From positions 1-64,000 of the forward strand of contig CAMCVP010000011.1 of the NCBI GenBank assembly GCA_945881835.1: DNA of 64,000 nt, read 5' to 3'. Below the pieces are notes generated by a model that did no database searches, was not told where the DNA came from, and saw only the letters and a program-made list of their open reading frames with translations. A program made the translations under genes and the position numbers. Source of the DNA: Chryseobacterium gleum (lineage in GTDB: Bacteria > Bacteroidota > Bacteroidia > Flavobacteriales_D > Sanyastnellaceae). This document shows, piece after piece, positions 56,472 through 64,000 of the stretch (positions within the stretch are counted from its first letter, which is position 1; each line of letters opens with the position of its first letter).

Positions 56472-57941
56472 ATGCCGAAAGATTTCACAAAGTACAATGT
56501 AGAAGGTTTAGGTGAAAACCTGAATAAACGAAAATTAATATTTACTGTAGTAAAAGATTGGATAGAAAAAAACAATCCTAGTTTTGAAGAGTTACAAAAA
56601 ACCTTTCCCGATGAAGTTCAAGGAAGCAAAGGATTTATTCGCATAGAAGCTGATGTAAAAACAGTGAAACACTTCAACATGCGTGAACCTCTTAAAATTA
56701 TGAATGACATCCATGTTGTAGTTTCTAATCAGTGGGGTGAAAACTGCAAAGATTTTATTGAATTAGCTTTATCTCTAGGTTATAAGATTAAGCCTGAAAA
56801 TAATGCGAATGCGGTCACAGATAAAGACATTACAACAGATGTAAATTTATTTGATGTCGATTGTTTGAAAGAGGCTTTTCCAGAATCAAAAGAATTTTGT
56901 GTTTACTTTAATACAGACCATTGGATACTTGCTGAAGAAGATTTTCAACCAGAAGCTGCCTTTTTGAAATTTACTGTAAATGAAAAAGGAGAACTTTTAG
57001 AATGGAACGTATACCATGACGATGTTATTCCTTATCTGGAATTACCCGAATCATGGCATGAAATGAAACGTGTTTTAAGTGGTTATATAGAAGTTAATAA
57101 TATTGAAAATTCGATTGAAAACGTTTCTTTTAATAATGACAGCGAATTCTATGAGCTCTGTTGCGACGTTCTAGAATATGTTAAAGAACAAAATTCAAAC
57201 ATCGAAACAGATGATGATATCTCAACTGAAGAAAATGACAATGCCATTTCTTTGATAAATGAGGACGTTGATTTCAACATAGAATTTGACAACAATTTCC
57301 CACGCAGCTTCATTAAGTTACTAAAAGAAAATCGTAAAAATGAAGGTAATTTAGACGCTATTGACACATTTATAGAACGTGGCTTAGCAGTTTCACATTT
57401 AAATTACGGAGCAGGAAAAATTTTCGAAGCTTTATCATCTCGAGGACACGCCGATCGTAATGAAGATTTTGTTTCGCCATATACATATTCGAAGGAAGAT
57501 TACGATGTTGCGTTTTCATTATCAGAAGACGTGTCGGAACTAAAGGAAAAACTTCAGGAACAAAATTTAATTGATATTATTCTCGAATATGAGGCAATTG
57601 AAAATATTGAATCATTAGAGTTTAAACTATTCTATCCAGCCTATTTAATATCAGTAGTAAACAAACTTGCTGAATTGGAAGACGGCGAAATGTTAGCAGA
57701 ATTTATAGCTTCACAATCATTAGGCTTTTCGCGTTTTGTTGATGATTCTGGATATGAATATGGTAGTGATTGGGTTCTTGAATTATGTGATGAATTAATT
57801 GGTGTTTTATATGGAATTGATAGTTCATCTGATGATTACAATAACGAAATCACATTAAGTGGAAATTATTTTGGAGTCTCGATGGATGCAGGAGTAGATT
57901 ACATTAAAATTTCAGAGGAAATTATTGCTCAAGTCATTTAA
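56472..57941 (+). CDS. uncharacterised acidic protein with small N-terminal domain found in defence-related proteins
   Basis: 489 residues. The first 115 (YNVEGLGENLNKRKLIFTVV, NPSFEELQKTFPDEVQGSKG, FNMREPLKIMNDIHVVVSNQ, WGENCKDFIELALSLGYKI) match a short domain I associate with C-termini of restriction-like proteins of Bacteroidota, here at the N-terminus. The rest is acidic, with no motif recognised. Codons are strongly A/T-ending compared with the flanking housekeeping genes, suggesting recent transfer. Six bases separate it from the next gene. Confidence 0.5.
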   Translation: MPKDFTKYNVEGLGENLNKRKLIFTVVKDWIEKNNPSFEELQKTFPDEVQGSKGFIRIEADVKTVKHFNMREPLKIMNDIHVVVSNQWGENCKDFIELALSLGYKIKPENNANAVTDKDITTDVNLFDVDCLKEAFPESKEFCVYFNTDHWILAEEDFQPEAAFLKFTVNEKGELLEWNVYHDDVIPYLELPESWHEMKRVLSGYIEVNNIENSIENVSFNNDSEFYELCCDVLEYVKEQNSNIETDDDISTEENDNAISLINEDVDFNIEFDNNFPRSFIKLLKENRKNEGNLDAIDTFIERGLAVSHLNYGAGKIFEALSSRGHADRNEDFVSPYTYSKEDYDVAFSLSEDVSELKEKLQEQNLIDIILEYEAIENIESLEFKLFYPAYLISVVNKLAELEDGEMLAEFIASQSLGFSRFVDDSGYEYGSDWVLELCDELIGVLYGIDSSSDDYNNEITLSGNYFGVSMDAGVDYIKISEEIIAQVI

Positions 57942-57947
57942 CCTCCA

Positions 57948-58826
57948 ATGAATAAGCCCGAAATTTCTGCAGACATGGATGATGTCCTTGACAACCTCTT
58001 TGTGAAATCTTTGAGCTATTTAGAAGGACTGCATGGTAAACTTTTTAGTATGCGATTCAGTCAAAGCGACTTTGAGCAACTCAATGCATCTTTCACATTT
58101 AATGATCTCGAAAAGAATTTAGAACTGGCACATATCTTTGAAAAAGTAGAGTCATTATCAATCCATATTACTCAAAACTTAGTTGATCAGGTTGAAAGAG
58201 AATCAAGTCAACTTATTAATGTCTATATGTTGCATCAGGAGTGCGTTTTTTTAGTAGATCAAGTGGCGCATTCACATCTTTCCTCTGCTGTAAAACAAGC
58301 ACTAGCCGTTTTTCATTTGTTACAGAATAAAAAAATAGACAATCACCTCTTTAAAAACTATCCTCAATTAAAAGGTATATTGTCTAAAGAAAAGCCAAGC
58401 GCCAGTATTATTGATGGGTGGTATTTTAACGATAATTTCTTTACTATTGACCACGGTCTATTTCATTATCTCGGCGTAGAGTTGGATATAATTCGACCTA
58501 CCGACAAGGAATTTTGTGTAAAGTCAATTAACTTTTTGGAAGAGGTCTCTCGATACACCCCCGGAGAATCAATAAACAAAATTGCTTCAGATTGGAAAAC
58601 TACAACGAAAGGAAACAAACGTTGGCAAGGGACTTTGTTAGAAAATATTGTGGAAGGAGAAAAGGGTAAATCAACCCACGGATTTGATTGGATTTCTGAA
58701 AACGAAGTGATATATCAAAAGGCCTATGGAGTCGGGTTGTCAGGTGGTAGTGAAACTTTTTTGTTTCAGAAAGATCCAAAAGGTAATTGGCAAAAAGTTA
58801 AACGATTACAAAAACTGATCCGGTAA
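57948..58826 (+). CDS. uncharacterised protein
   Basis: 292 residues, soluble, no family recognised. The N-terminal 130 residues are helical; the second half contains WYFNDNFFTIDHGLFHYLGV, GNKRWQGTLLENIVEGEKGK and a C-terminal beta-rich stretch (VIYQKAYGVGLSGGSETFLF). AT-rich like its upstream neighbour, with which it is cotranscribed (6 bp gap). Confidence 0.5.
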   Translation: MNKPEISADMDDVLDNLFVKSLSYLEGLHGKLFSMRFSQSDFEQLNASFTFNDLEKNLELAHIFEKVESLSIHITQNLVDQVERESSQLINVYMLHQECVFLVDQVAHSHLSSAVKQALAVFHLLQNKKIDNHLFKNYPQLKGILSKEKPSASIIDGWYFNDNFFTIDHGLFHYLGVELDIIRPTDKEFCVKSINFLEEVSRYTPGESINKIASDWKTTTKGNKRWQGTLLENIVEGEKGKSTHGFDWISENEVIYQKAYGVGLSGGSETFLFQKDPKGNWQKVKRLQKLIR

Positions 58827-58918
58827 CACAGGAATTTTAATCATCAGTGGCTTCGTGAATTTCTTATTCGATATTCAATACAAAAGCAACGTAGCGTTAG
58901 CCTTAAACAAACTTAGAC

Positions 58919-59824
58919 TTAAGATTTATCTGCGTCAATCTGCTTTTCGAATTTATTGTATACGTAGAACATAACCAACCCAAATACTACCGCCGCAACA
59001 ATAAGCACTGTATTCATAAGTCCCGTAACCGAAAATGACAACCGAATAAGAATTGTAGAGATAATAAATCCAGAATTACGAATGACCTTGTGAAACTCAT
59101 CGGTATGGAAAAAGGAGAATAACAAGAGAAAAACATCAACAATAATTAAGACCGTAAAGAACTGTTCGAAGAACACATTGTTCAAGTTCTGAAAGTCAAC
59201 ATCGGCATGGGCAGCAGGAGATAATACTCCGAACAACCACGTGGAAAATGAATAGATAGAAAGCGCTAATAGAATCGGCACAAGTGCTAAAGCCATAAGC
59301 TTCTTAATCTTAATGAAGCGCACAGTTCCATCTTGTTTATTTAAATCAGATTCATCTAACAAAACCCTCTTCTTGCTTTGTTTGTAAAACAAATAAATCA
59401 AGAAAAACATAATTACTGAAGCAAGAATATCATACGTGAATTGTAAATCATACTTCTGAGAAAACCAGTCTGGCGAGAGTGATAAGGCAGAAAGATCCTT
59501 AAATATTCTTCTAATAATAATTAGCGTTATAATCTCATACTGCTTGCCGATATAGGTTGTTATTGAGCGTGGCAAATAATAGATTAGTAAATACACCTCG
59601 TAAACTAGAATGAAAGAAAAAGGTGTGTAAATAGCTGCAATTGGATTTTCAAAAAGAGCTGTCCCACTGTCAATTTGAATTACACCTAAATCAACTAAAA
59701 AAATAAGTGTCAAGTGAACGAAGAAACTTGCAATAGCAATAATTAGAATGATTCGCTCACTCTTTTTTCTAGTTTCATTAGAGAGAAACTTTTGATAAAG
59801 TATCTGCGAAAATTTGTTACCCAT
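58919..59824 (-). CDS. polytopic membrane protein of unknown function
   Basis: 301 residues from the ATG at 59824. About seven hydrophobic helices. Between helices 2 and 3 is a segment with spaced positive charges (YEIITLIIIRRIFKDLSALS), reminiscent of voltage-sensor helices but too short to claim. The C-terminus is charged. Stands alone between the AT-rich island and the hybrid kinase. Confidence 0.5.
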   Translation of the reverse strand: MGNKFSQILYQKFLSNETRKKSERIILIIAIASFFVHLTLIFLVDLGVIQIDSGTALFENPIAAIYTPFSFILVYEVYLLIYYLPRSITTYIGKQYEIITLIIIRRIFKDLSALSLSPDWFSQKYDLQFTYDILASVIMFFLIYLFYKQSKKRVLLDESDLNKQDGTVRFIKIKKLMALALVPILLALSIYSFSTWLFGVLSPAAHADVDFQNLNNVFFEQFFTVLIIVDVFLLLFSFFHTDEFHKVIRNSGFIISTILIRLSFSVTGLMNTVLIVAAVVFGLVMFYVYNKFEKQIDADKS

Positions 59825-60021
59825 CAATTTCAAACAAAAAACCAATCCAAATGTTCAACTGTATGTTTCTCAGAATGAACAACTAACATATTGAACACAT
59901 CTTCCACCGCAGCTAACAGAAATTCCAAGTGTTCAAACTGAAAGTCAGAAAATAAGTTGTTTCTAAACACCTATTTTAAAAGAAAAAATTATACATTTAT
60001 AAAGCCTCGATAGAACCAACC

Positions 60022-61752
60022 ATGAAAAGAAATCACAACGACGTTTCGTACTTCAATGAATTCAGCAGCCTGCTAACTGCATGTACCTCAGAAATCATAA
60101 AGTCTAATTCGCAGAACCTTTCTCAAACATTGGATCAAGTTCTTCAAAAAATGGGTGTTTTCTCTGAAGTTGATCGCGTTTACTATTTTTCATTTGATTA
60201 CCAAGCTTCCACCTGTTCGAATACAAATGAATGGTGCAAACCAGGTGTTGTACCTCAAATTACAGAACTGCAAGATATTCCTATCGAAATCCTCCCGAAT
60301 TGGATGGACAAAATGCTAAAGGGGGAAGAGATTTATATCCGAGACCTAAACGATTTGGACGAATCTTGGGCACCCGAGAAAGAAATATTGGAGCCACAGG
60401 GAATTCAATCATTACTTGTTCTACCTGTTATTGAAGAAAACTTTCTTTTTGGTTTTATGGGATTCGATGCTGTTGAAGAAAAAATTGAATGGAACGACAA
60501 TGCTCGAAACCTTCTTCAAATTTTATCCAACAACATCGCCTCTGTTATTCGACGAAACAATCAAAATGTTGAACTCATTGAAAAAACAGAAGCCGCCAAC
60601 GCAGCTAGTCAAGCTAAATCTCAATTTCTCGCCAATATTTCCCATGAAATTAGAACACCTATAAACAGTGTCATTGGATTCAGTGAATTACTTAAAAGTA
60701 CTTCACTCGATGAAGACCAAAAAGTTTTTGTCAATGGTCTTAACGATTCTGCCAATTTTCTTTTTGAGCTTGTGAACCAAATTCTCGACTTCACCAAAAT
60801 TGAAGCTGGCAAAGTTGAACTTCTTCGCGAAAGAACAAATCTGCTTGAACTCTCGAATAACGTGCACAAGGCTCTCATGCCCCTTGCAAAGGCAAAGAAC
60901 ATAAACTTAGAATTAAGAGTAGACATTGGGGAGTCAGACTTCGTGTTAATTGACGAGACACGCATTCGTCAAGTGCTCGTGAACTTAGTGTCCAACGGCA
61001 TAAAATTTACTGAAAGTGGATTCGTTAGACTCTCAATGGAAAAACTTGGTGAGTTTGAAAATAAAGTTAACATACGTTTTTCTGTGCAAGACTCGGGAAT
61101 AGGTATTTCAGCTGAACAGCAAAAGAATCTATTCTCAGTGTTTAGTCAAGGTGACAATTCCACCTCTAAAAAATATGGCGGATCTGGACTTGGTCTCGTT
61201 ATATCAAGTGGTATTCTTGAACTTATGGACAGTAAAATCATCTGTGATTCGAGTCCAGAGAATGGAAGTCTATTTTATTTTGACATGGAGTTGGACACTT
61301 GTGAGTACGACACAAAGGAGTTGAAAATTGAAGAGATAACGATCCCAAAAGTTGAGTCAAGAACAAATGAAAAGTTGTGCACGCTAATCGTAGATGACAA
61401 TGTTCTTAATCTGCTGCTCTTGAAAGTTATGCTTCAACAAGTTTATCCTGATTTATATATCCATGAGGCTGCAGACGGATTCGCTGCACTGGAGTTAACG
61501 AAAAGCGTAAATCCTGATTTTATAATTATGGATATTCAGATGCCTGAAATGGACGGACGAGAAACAACTAAGAAAATTAGAGCGTTGAATTACGACCTTC
61601 CGATTATTGCTTGCACTGCCAGTGTTACAGTAGGTGAACGAGACCGATGCATAGAAGCTGGAATGAACGACTATATTGCTAAACCTATTTCAAAAGAACT
61701 CATCAGATCGATTTTAGAAAAGAATATACCTCAACTAAAATCTCTAATCTGA
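60022..61752 (+). CDS. GAF-domain hybrid sensor histidine kinase
   Basis: 576 residues, no membrane segment. GAF domain at about 15-180; HisKA with FLANISHEIRTPINSVIGFS, phosphorylated His at 208; HATPase with NLVSNGIKFTESG (N box), QDSGIGIS (G1) and YGGSGLGLVIS (G2); C-terminal receiver with IVDDNVLNLLLL, phospho-acceptor D504 in FIIMDIQMPEMDGRE, conserved Thr in ACTAS and Lys in DYIAKPIS. A cytosolic phosphorelay starter. No response regulator gene adjoins it, so the output partner is elsewhere. A TAcaTTTA box lies about 25 bases upstream. Confidence 0.93.
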   Translation: MKRNHNDVSYFNEFSSLLTACTSEIIKSNSQNLSQTLDQVLQKMGVFSEVDRVYYFSFDYQASTCSNTNEWCKPGVVPQITELQDIPIEILPNWMDKMLKGEEIYIRDLNDLDESWAPEKEILEPQGIQSLLVLPVIEENFLFGFMGFDAVEEKIEWNDNARNLLQILSNNIASVIRRNNQNVELIEKTEAANAASQAKSQFLANISHEIRTPINSVIGFSELLKSTSLDEDQKVFVNGLNDSANFLFELVNQILDFTKIEAGKVELLRERTNLLELSNNVHKALMPLAKAKNINLELRVDIGESDFVLIDETRIRQVLVNLVSNGIKFTESGFVRLSMEKLGEFENKVNIRFSVQDSGIGISAEQQKNLFSVFSQGDNSTSKKYGGSGLGLVISSGILELMDSKIICDSSPENGSLFYFDMELDTCEYDTKELKIEEITIPKVESRTNEKLCTLIVDDNVLNLLLLKVMLQQVYPDLYIHEAADGFAALELTKSVNPDFIIMDIQMPEMDGRETTKKIRALNYDLPIIACTASVTVGERDRCIEAGMNDYIAKPISKELIRSILEKNIPQLKSLI

Positions 61753-61774
61753 GTCATTGATCTGATGAAGAAGT

Positions 61775-61896
61775 GGGAAAACCTTCGGTTATATTCCTAT
61801 TTCATAATTCCTACTACGTAATTGGAACTGCGTTGCCAGAAACGTCGAAGTCATTCTTCCCCTCTCTTCCCTTTTCTTACCTCTCTTAACTTTTCA
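61775..61896. repeat. repeat cluster: AAAACC-TTC hairpin, GTAATTGGAA repeat, degenerate ATTC unit, polypyrimidine tract
   Basis: GGGAAAACCTTCGGTT, then CCTACTACGTAATTGGAACT, then GTCGAAGTCATTC (a one-base decay of GTC-GAA-GAC-ATTC) and a CT-rich tract. Same order of parts as at 63791-63950. Confidence 0.7.
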
Positions 61897-61897
61897 A

Positions 61898-62893
61898 TCA
61901 ATCCTTCAAAAACCCAAACTTACCCGCATTGTAGTCCTCAATGGCCTCACGAATTTCTTGTTCGGTGTTCATGACGAAAGGGCCATAGGCTACGTAAGGT
62001 TCGTTCAACGGTTCACCGCTGAGAACGAGGATGATTGATTTTTTCTTTGCTGAAATGTGAATGGCACCGGATTCGTTTTTGAATTGCAAATAATGGTTCT
62101 CAGTCACAGAAGTTCCATTCACTTCCAACTCTCCATCTACCAACAACAACCCTGAATTGTAATTCGCAGGCAATTCGAAATCTACAAATCCACCTTCGTT
62201 CAAATGCACGTCGTACATGTGAATGGGTGAAAAGGTAGAAGCAATTCCATTCACGCCTTTGTACTCTCCTGAAACGACATGCACTTCACCTCCGTTGTTA
62301 GCCAACGAAAATTTCGGTTTATCGGAATGAACAATGCTCTGGTATTTCGCTGGAGCAAACTTGTGTTTCTTCGGAAGGTTAATCCACAACTGAATCATTT
62401 CAAACGCACCACCAGAACGATTGAAGGTTTGTTCGTGATATTCTTTGTGAAGTACCCCTCCTCCTGCTGTCATCCATTGAATATCGCCTGGACCAATAAT
62501 ACCGTGATTGCCTTTGCTGTCGTGATGTTCAACCGATCCTTTGTATGCAAAAGTCACCGTCTCAATTCCTCTATGCGGATGAACACCTACTCCTTGTGAT
62601 ATTTCAGATGGAGGAAAATCAACTTCCGCGTTGAAGTCTAACAAAAAGAATGGAGACATGCGTTCTTCGAATCCCTTTCCATTCGGATAAAAATTCATAA
62701 CCTTAAATCCATTTCCAACCATATGTCGGTTTGTCGGAGAGAAAACTCCTTCGACACCTCTCATTCCCAAACCCTCATTCTCATTCTGTTTCCCATTCTC
62801 ACTCTTCTCACTATCGTTCCCACTAATCTTCGAAACAAAAAAAGCACCTACTGCTGCTAGCGCTGTGCTGACGATGAATTTCTTTCTGTCCAT
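61898..62893 (-). CDS. pirin-family protein with N-terminal export signal
   Basis: 331 residues from the ATG at 62893, which lies 15 bases after a TAaaTTCG box; an upstream ATG at 62920 precedes that box. Residues 3-21 (RKKFIVSTALAAVGAFFVSK) look like a signal peptide or anchor, unusual for pirins, which are mostly cytosolic. Double-cupin core: HPHRGIETVTFAYKGSVEHH (metal-binding His), GIIGPGDIQWMTAGGGVLHK, EYHEQ and FEMIQLWINLPKKHK. Relatives act as quercetinases or redox-linked regulators. Flanked on both sides by repeat clusters. Confidence 0.87.
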   Translation of the reverse strand: MDRKKFIVSTALAAVGAFFVSKISGNDSEKSENGKQNENEGLGMRGVEGVFSPTNRHMVGNGFKVMNFYPNGKGFEERMSPFFLLDFNAEVDFPPSEISQGVGVHPHRGIETVTFAYKGSVEHHDSKGNHGIIGPGDIQWMTAGGGVLHKEYHEQTFNRSGGAFEMIQLWINLPKKHKFAPAKYQSIVHSDKPKFSLANNGGEVHVVSGEYKGVNGIASTFSPIHMYDVHLNEGGFVDFELPANYNSGLLLVDGELEVNGTSVTENHYLQFKNESGAIHISAKKKSIILVLSGEPLNEPYVAYGPFVMNTEQEIREAIEDYNAGKFGFLKD

Positions 62894-62908
62894 TTTCTTG
62901 AGTTTAAG

Positions 62909-62916
62909 CGAATTTA
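62909..62916 (-). promoter_or_regulatory. -7 promoter box (TAaaTTCG) of pirin gene
   Basis: TAnnTTCG on the minus strand, 15 bases before the ATG at 62893. Confidence 0.4.
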
Positions 62917-62935
62917 ACAAGAATGTACATTCACA

Positions 62936-62998
62936 ATCGAAATTTCATTTCGATCAATCACTTCGTGATCAATTGCGCTGCAATCAATCGCTTTGCGA
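62936..62998. repeat. TCAA-punctuated mini-hairpin array (class 3)
   Basis: TCGAAAT-TTC-ATTTCGA; TCAC-TTC-GTGA; TTGC-GCT-GCAA; TCGC-TTT-GCGA, separated by TCAA. Same design as the other classes with another spacer and T...A closing pairs. Confidence 0.82.
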
Positions 62999-63010
62999 GA
63001 AAGTAAATCC

Positions 63011-63100
63011 GTCGAAGACATTCGCCTGAAAGGCATTCGTGCTTGCACATTCGCCTGCAAGGCATTCGTTGCTCCGCAACATTCGCCCTTAGGGCATTTG
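63011..63100. repeat. ATTC-punctuated mini-hairpin array D
   Basis: GTC-GAA-GAC; GCCT-GAA-AGGC; GTGC-TT-GCAC; GCCT-GCA-AGGC; GTTGC-TCC-GCAAC; GCCC-TTA-GGGC, each followed by ATTC (last ATTT). Lies 48 bp upstream of the MNT-HEPN gene and 13 bp from the class 3 array. Confidence 0.88.
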
Positions 63101-63135
63101 GCATAACATATTTTGAAATTTCTCTTTGGACTTCG

Positions 63136-63143
63136 TAATTTTA
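63136..63143 (+). promoter_or_regulatory. -7 promoter box (TAatTTTA), leaderless geometry
   Basis: One mismatch from TAnnTTTG, four bases before the ATG at 63148. Confidence 0.45.
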
Positions 63144-63147
63144 CACC

Positions 63148-63783
63148 ATGCCAATCGCATCTGAAATAGCGCAAAAAATGCCTCAAGTATATGACTTACT
63201 CGAAAAATTCGAGGTAAGCGATGCTTGGGTGTTTGGTTCTGCACAGTCGGAAAAATTCAGTCAGCGTAGTGATGTCGACATTATGGTTCAGTTCAAAGAG
63301 AAACTGACTCCGCTTCGACTTGGAATGAACATGAATGATCTGAACTTTTCACTTCAAAAACTATTTGAGCGAGAGGTCGATTTAGTTAGCTACAGTCATA
63401 TTAAAAACCCTGCATTCTTCTCTCAAGTAAGCGAGAACAGCACACGCATTTACGGAGAAGAAAATCCAAGACTTTATTTGAGACACATGATGAATTGCAT
63501 TGTGAAAATTCAAACATTCATGCGTCCTTGCAAATCATTTCACGCCTACAAAAAAGACTTTTTAATTCAAGCCGGTGTTGAATGGAATCTAACCATTCTC
63601 GGTGAAGCAGCCAAAAGATTAAAAAACGTTTCTCCAGATATCGCAATAACCGACATTGATAAAATCATTGGCACTCGCAACAAACTCATTCACGGTTACG
63701 ACGATATTTCGAATGAAGAAGTGTATGCAATCGTTCGTAAAAACCTACCCGAGTTGAAAAGGGAGTTGAAGAAACTGTTGTAG
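63148..63783 (+). CDS. fused MNT nucleotidyltransferase antitoxin and HEPN (HepT) toxin
   Basis: 211 residues. Residues 1-105 are a minimal nucleotidyltransferase: FGSAQSEKFSQRSDVDIMV gives G30-S31 and D42/D44; D78 in REVDLVSY is the third metal ligand. Residues 110-211 are a HEPN domain of the HepT type, with the RNase motif RNKLIHGY (R177, H182, Y184). In MntA-HepT systems these are two adjacent genes; the MntA part adds AMP to the toxin's tyrosine. Here both are in one frame without a stop, so toxin and its modifying antitoxin form a single chain. All key residues are present. Confidence 0.85.
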   Translation: MPIASEIAQKMPQVYDLLEKFEVSDAWVFGSAQSEKFSQRSDVDIMVQFKEKLTPLRLGMNMNDLNFSLQKLFEREVDLVSYSHIKNPAFFSQVSENSTRIYGEENPRLYLRHMMNCIVKIQTFMRPCKSFHAYKKDFLIQAGVEWNLTILGEAAKRLKNVSPDIAITDIDKIIGTRNKLIHGYDDISNEEVYAIVRKNLPELKRELKKLL

Positions 63784-63790
63784 AACTGCA

Positions 63791-63850
63791 TAATTGGAAA
63801 ACCTTCGGTTTTATTCCTATTCCATAATTCCTACTGTGTAATTGGAACTG
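63791..63850. repeat. AAAACC-TTC-GGTTTT hairpin and GTAATTGGAA repeat
   Basis: TAATTGGAAAACC, TTC, GGTTTTATTCC, then CCTACTGTGTAATTGGAACT. Copies at 52308-52366 and 61775-61830 have loop or arm changes. Confidence 0.7.
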
Positions 63851-63865
63851 TGTTGTGATTAACCA

Positions 63866-63907
63866 GTCGAAGACATTCGCCGAAAGAATTCGTCGAATCG
63901 CAACATT
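63866..63907. repeat. decayed ATTC mini-hairpin array E
   Basis: An intact GTC-GAA-GAC-ATTC unit followed by units that no longer pair fully (GCCGAAAGA-ATTC, GTCGAATCGCAAC-ATTC). Confidence 0.65.
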
Positions 63908-63950
63908 CTTCCCCTCTCTTCCCCTCTCTTCCCTTCTCTTCCCTTCTCTT
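63908..63950 (+). repeat. polypyrimidine tandem repeat
   Basis: Four units of about 10 bp of the form TTCCCCTCTC or TTCCCTTCTC. The rest of the window (63951-64000) shows no feature I can support. Confidence 0.7.
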
Positions 63951-64000
63951 AACTGTTACTGCATTTATCGCAAGTAGAACTTTTCTTACGCAAAAAGAAA

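Noticed and set aside
58919-59824. Voltage-gated channel in the multi-helix protein
   Set aside because: Only one short positively charged helix and no pore signature; the evidence is too thin for a functional call.
62914-63186. Open frame of 90 codons on the minus strand between pirin and MNT-HEPN genes
   Set aside because: It runs entirely through the two hairpin arrays and into the start of the MNT-HEPN gene; the sequence is explained by the repeats.

Overview
The window looks like a chromosome segment of a free-living member of the Bacteroidota, most likely of the order Flavobacteriales. Evidence: a type IX secretion C-terminal sorting domain (1991-3586), a GldF-type permease (47507-48238), the phylum-typical proteins DUF3276, DUF3127 and DUF1573, and promoters of the Bacteroidota form TAnnTTTG. 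Many starts lie exactly four bases after such a -7 box, so leaderless transcripts are probably common here. No rRNA, tRNA, CRISPR array or intact insertion sequence was seen, and no gap without a gene exceeds 300 bases.

Layout. 1-7.2 kb: a duplicated membrane protein family around an ECF sigma factor, a T9SS cargo protein, a ferritin-like/VIT1 metal transporter, a frameshifted lipoprotein gene, a YdeI-like protein and a secreted nuclease. 7.3-13 kb: exported KatG, a HigBA-type toxin-antitoxin pair and a MORN-repeat protein. 12.9-16.5 kb: a minus-strand sugar operon (pfkA, gap, BadF-type kinase, pgmB) behind a perfect 25-bp palindrome. 16.5-26.6 kb: a DnaB-derived protein that has lost its Walker A lysine, a TPR protein, gyrA, clpC and an OmpA/DUF1573 fusion. 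26.6-35.6 kb: a plus-strand run of housekeeping genes (hydroxyacyl-CoA dehydrogenase, PUR-like protein, RsmI-like methylase, phosphatase, arginase, etfBA, bifunctional nuclease, purE, flavin reductase, NupG). 35.8-43.6 kb: DUF3127, WYL regulator, GNAT plus a 51-residue partner, then ccmB-ccmC-ccmD-ccmE-ccmF for cytochrome c maturation. 43.7-51.4 kb: an OlsF-like lipid acyltransferase, a Cas4-like nuclease, pdhB, gldF, an MsbA-like ABC exporter and purB. 51.4-64 kb is accessory in character: metallo-hydrolase, an orphan Pycsar-type membrane effector, an orphan ABC binding protein, an AT-rich island of unrecognised genes, a hybrid histidine kinase, a pirin, and a one-chain MNT-HEPN toxin/antitoxin.

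Two cross-cutting signals stand out. (1) Seven intergenic arrays (one of them degenerate) consist of very small DNA hairpins (3-6 bp stems, mostly 3-nt loops, often GAA or GCA) joined by a constant tetranucleotide: ATTC in one class, TCAT/ATGA in a second, TCAA in a third. The stems differ in sequence from unit to unit but nearly all stay self-complementary. I do not know a described element of this kind. Arrays bracket the Pycsar-like gene and the MNT-HEPN gene. (2) The same 21-bp operator (TTAGTGTA, five bases, TACACTAA) lies in front of both pfkA and pdhB, suggesting one regulator for glycolysis and pyruvate oxidation.
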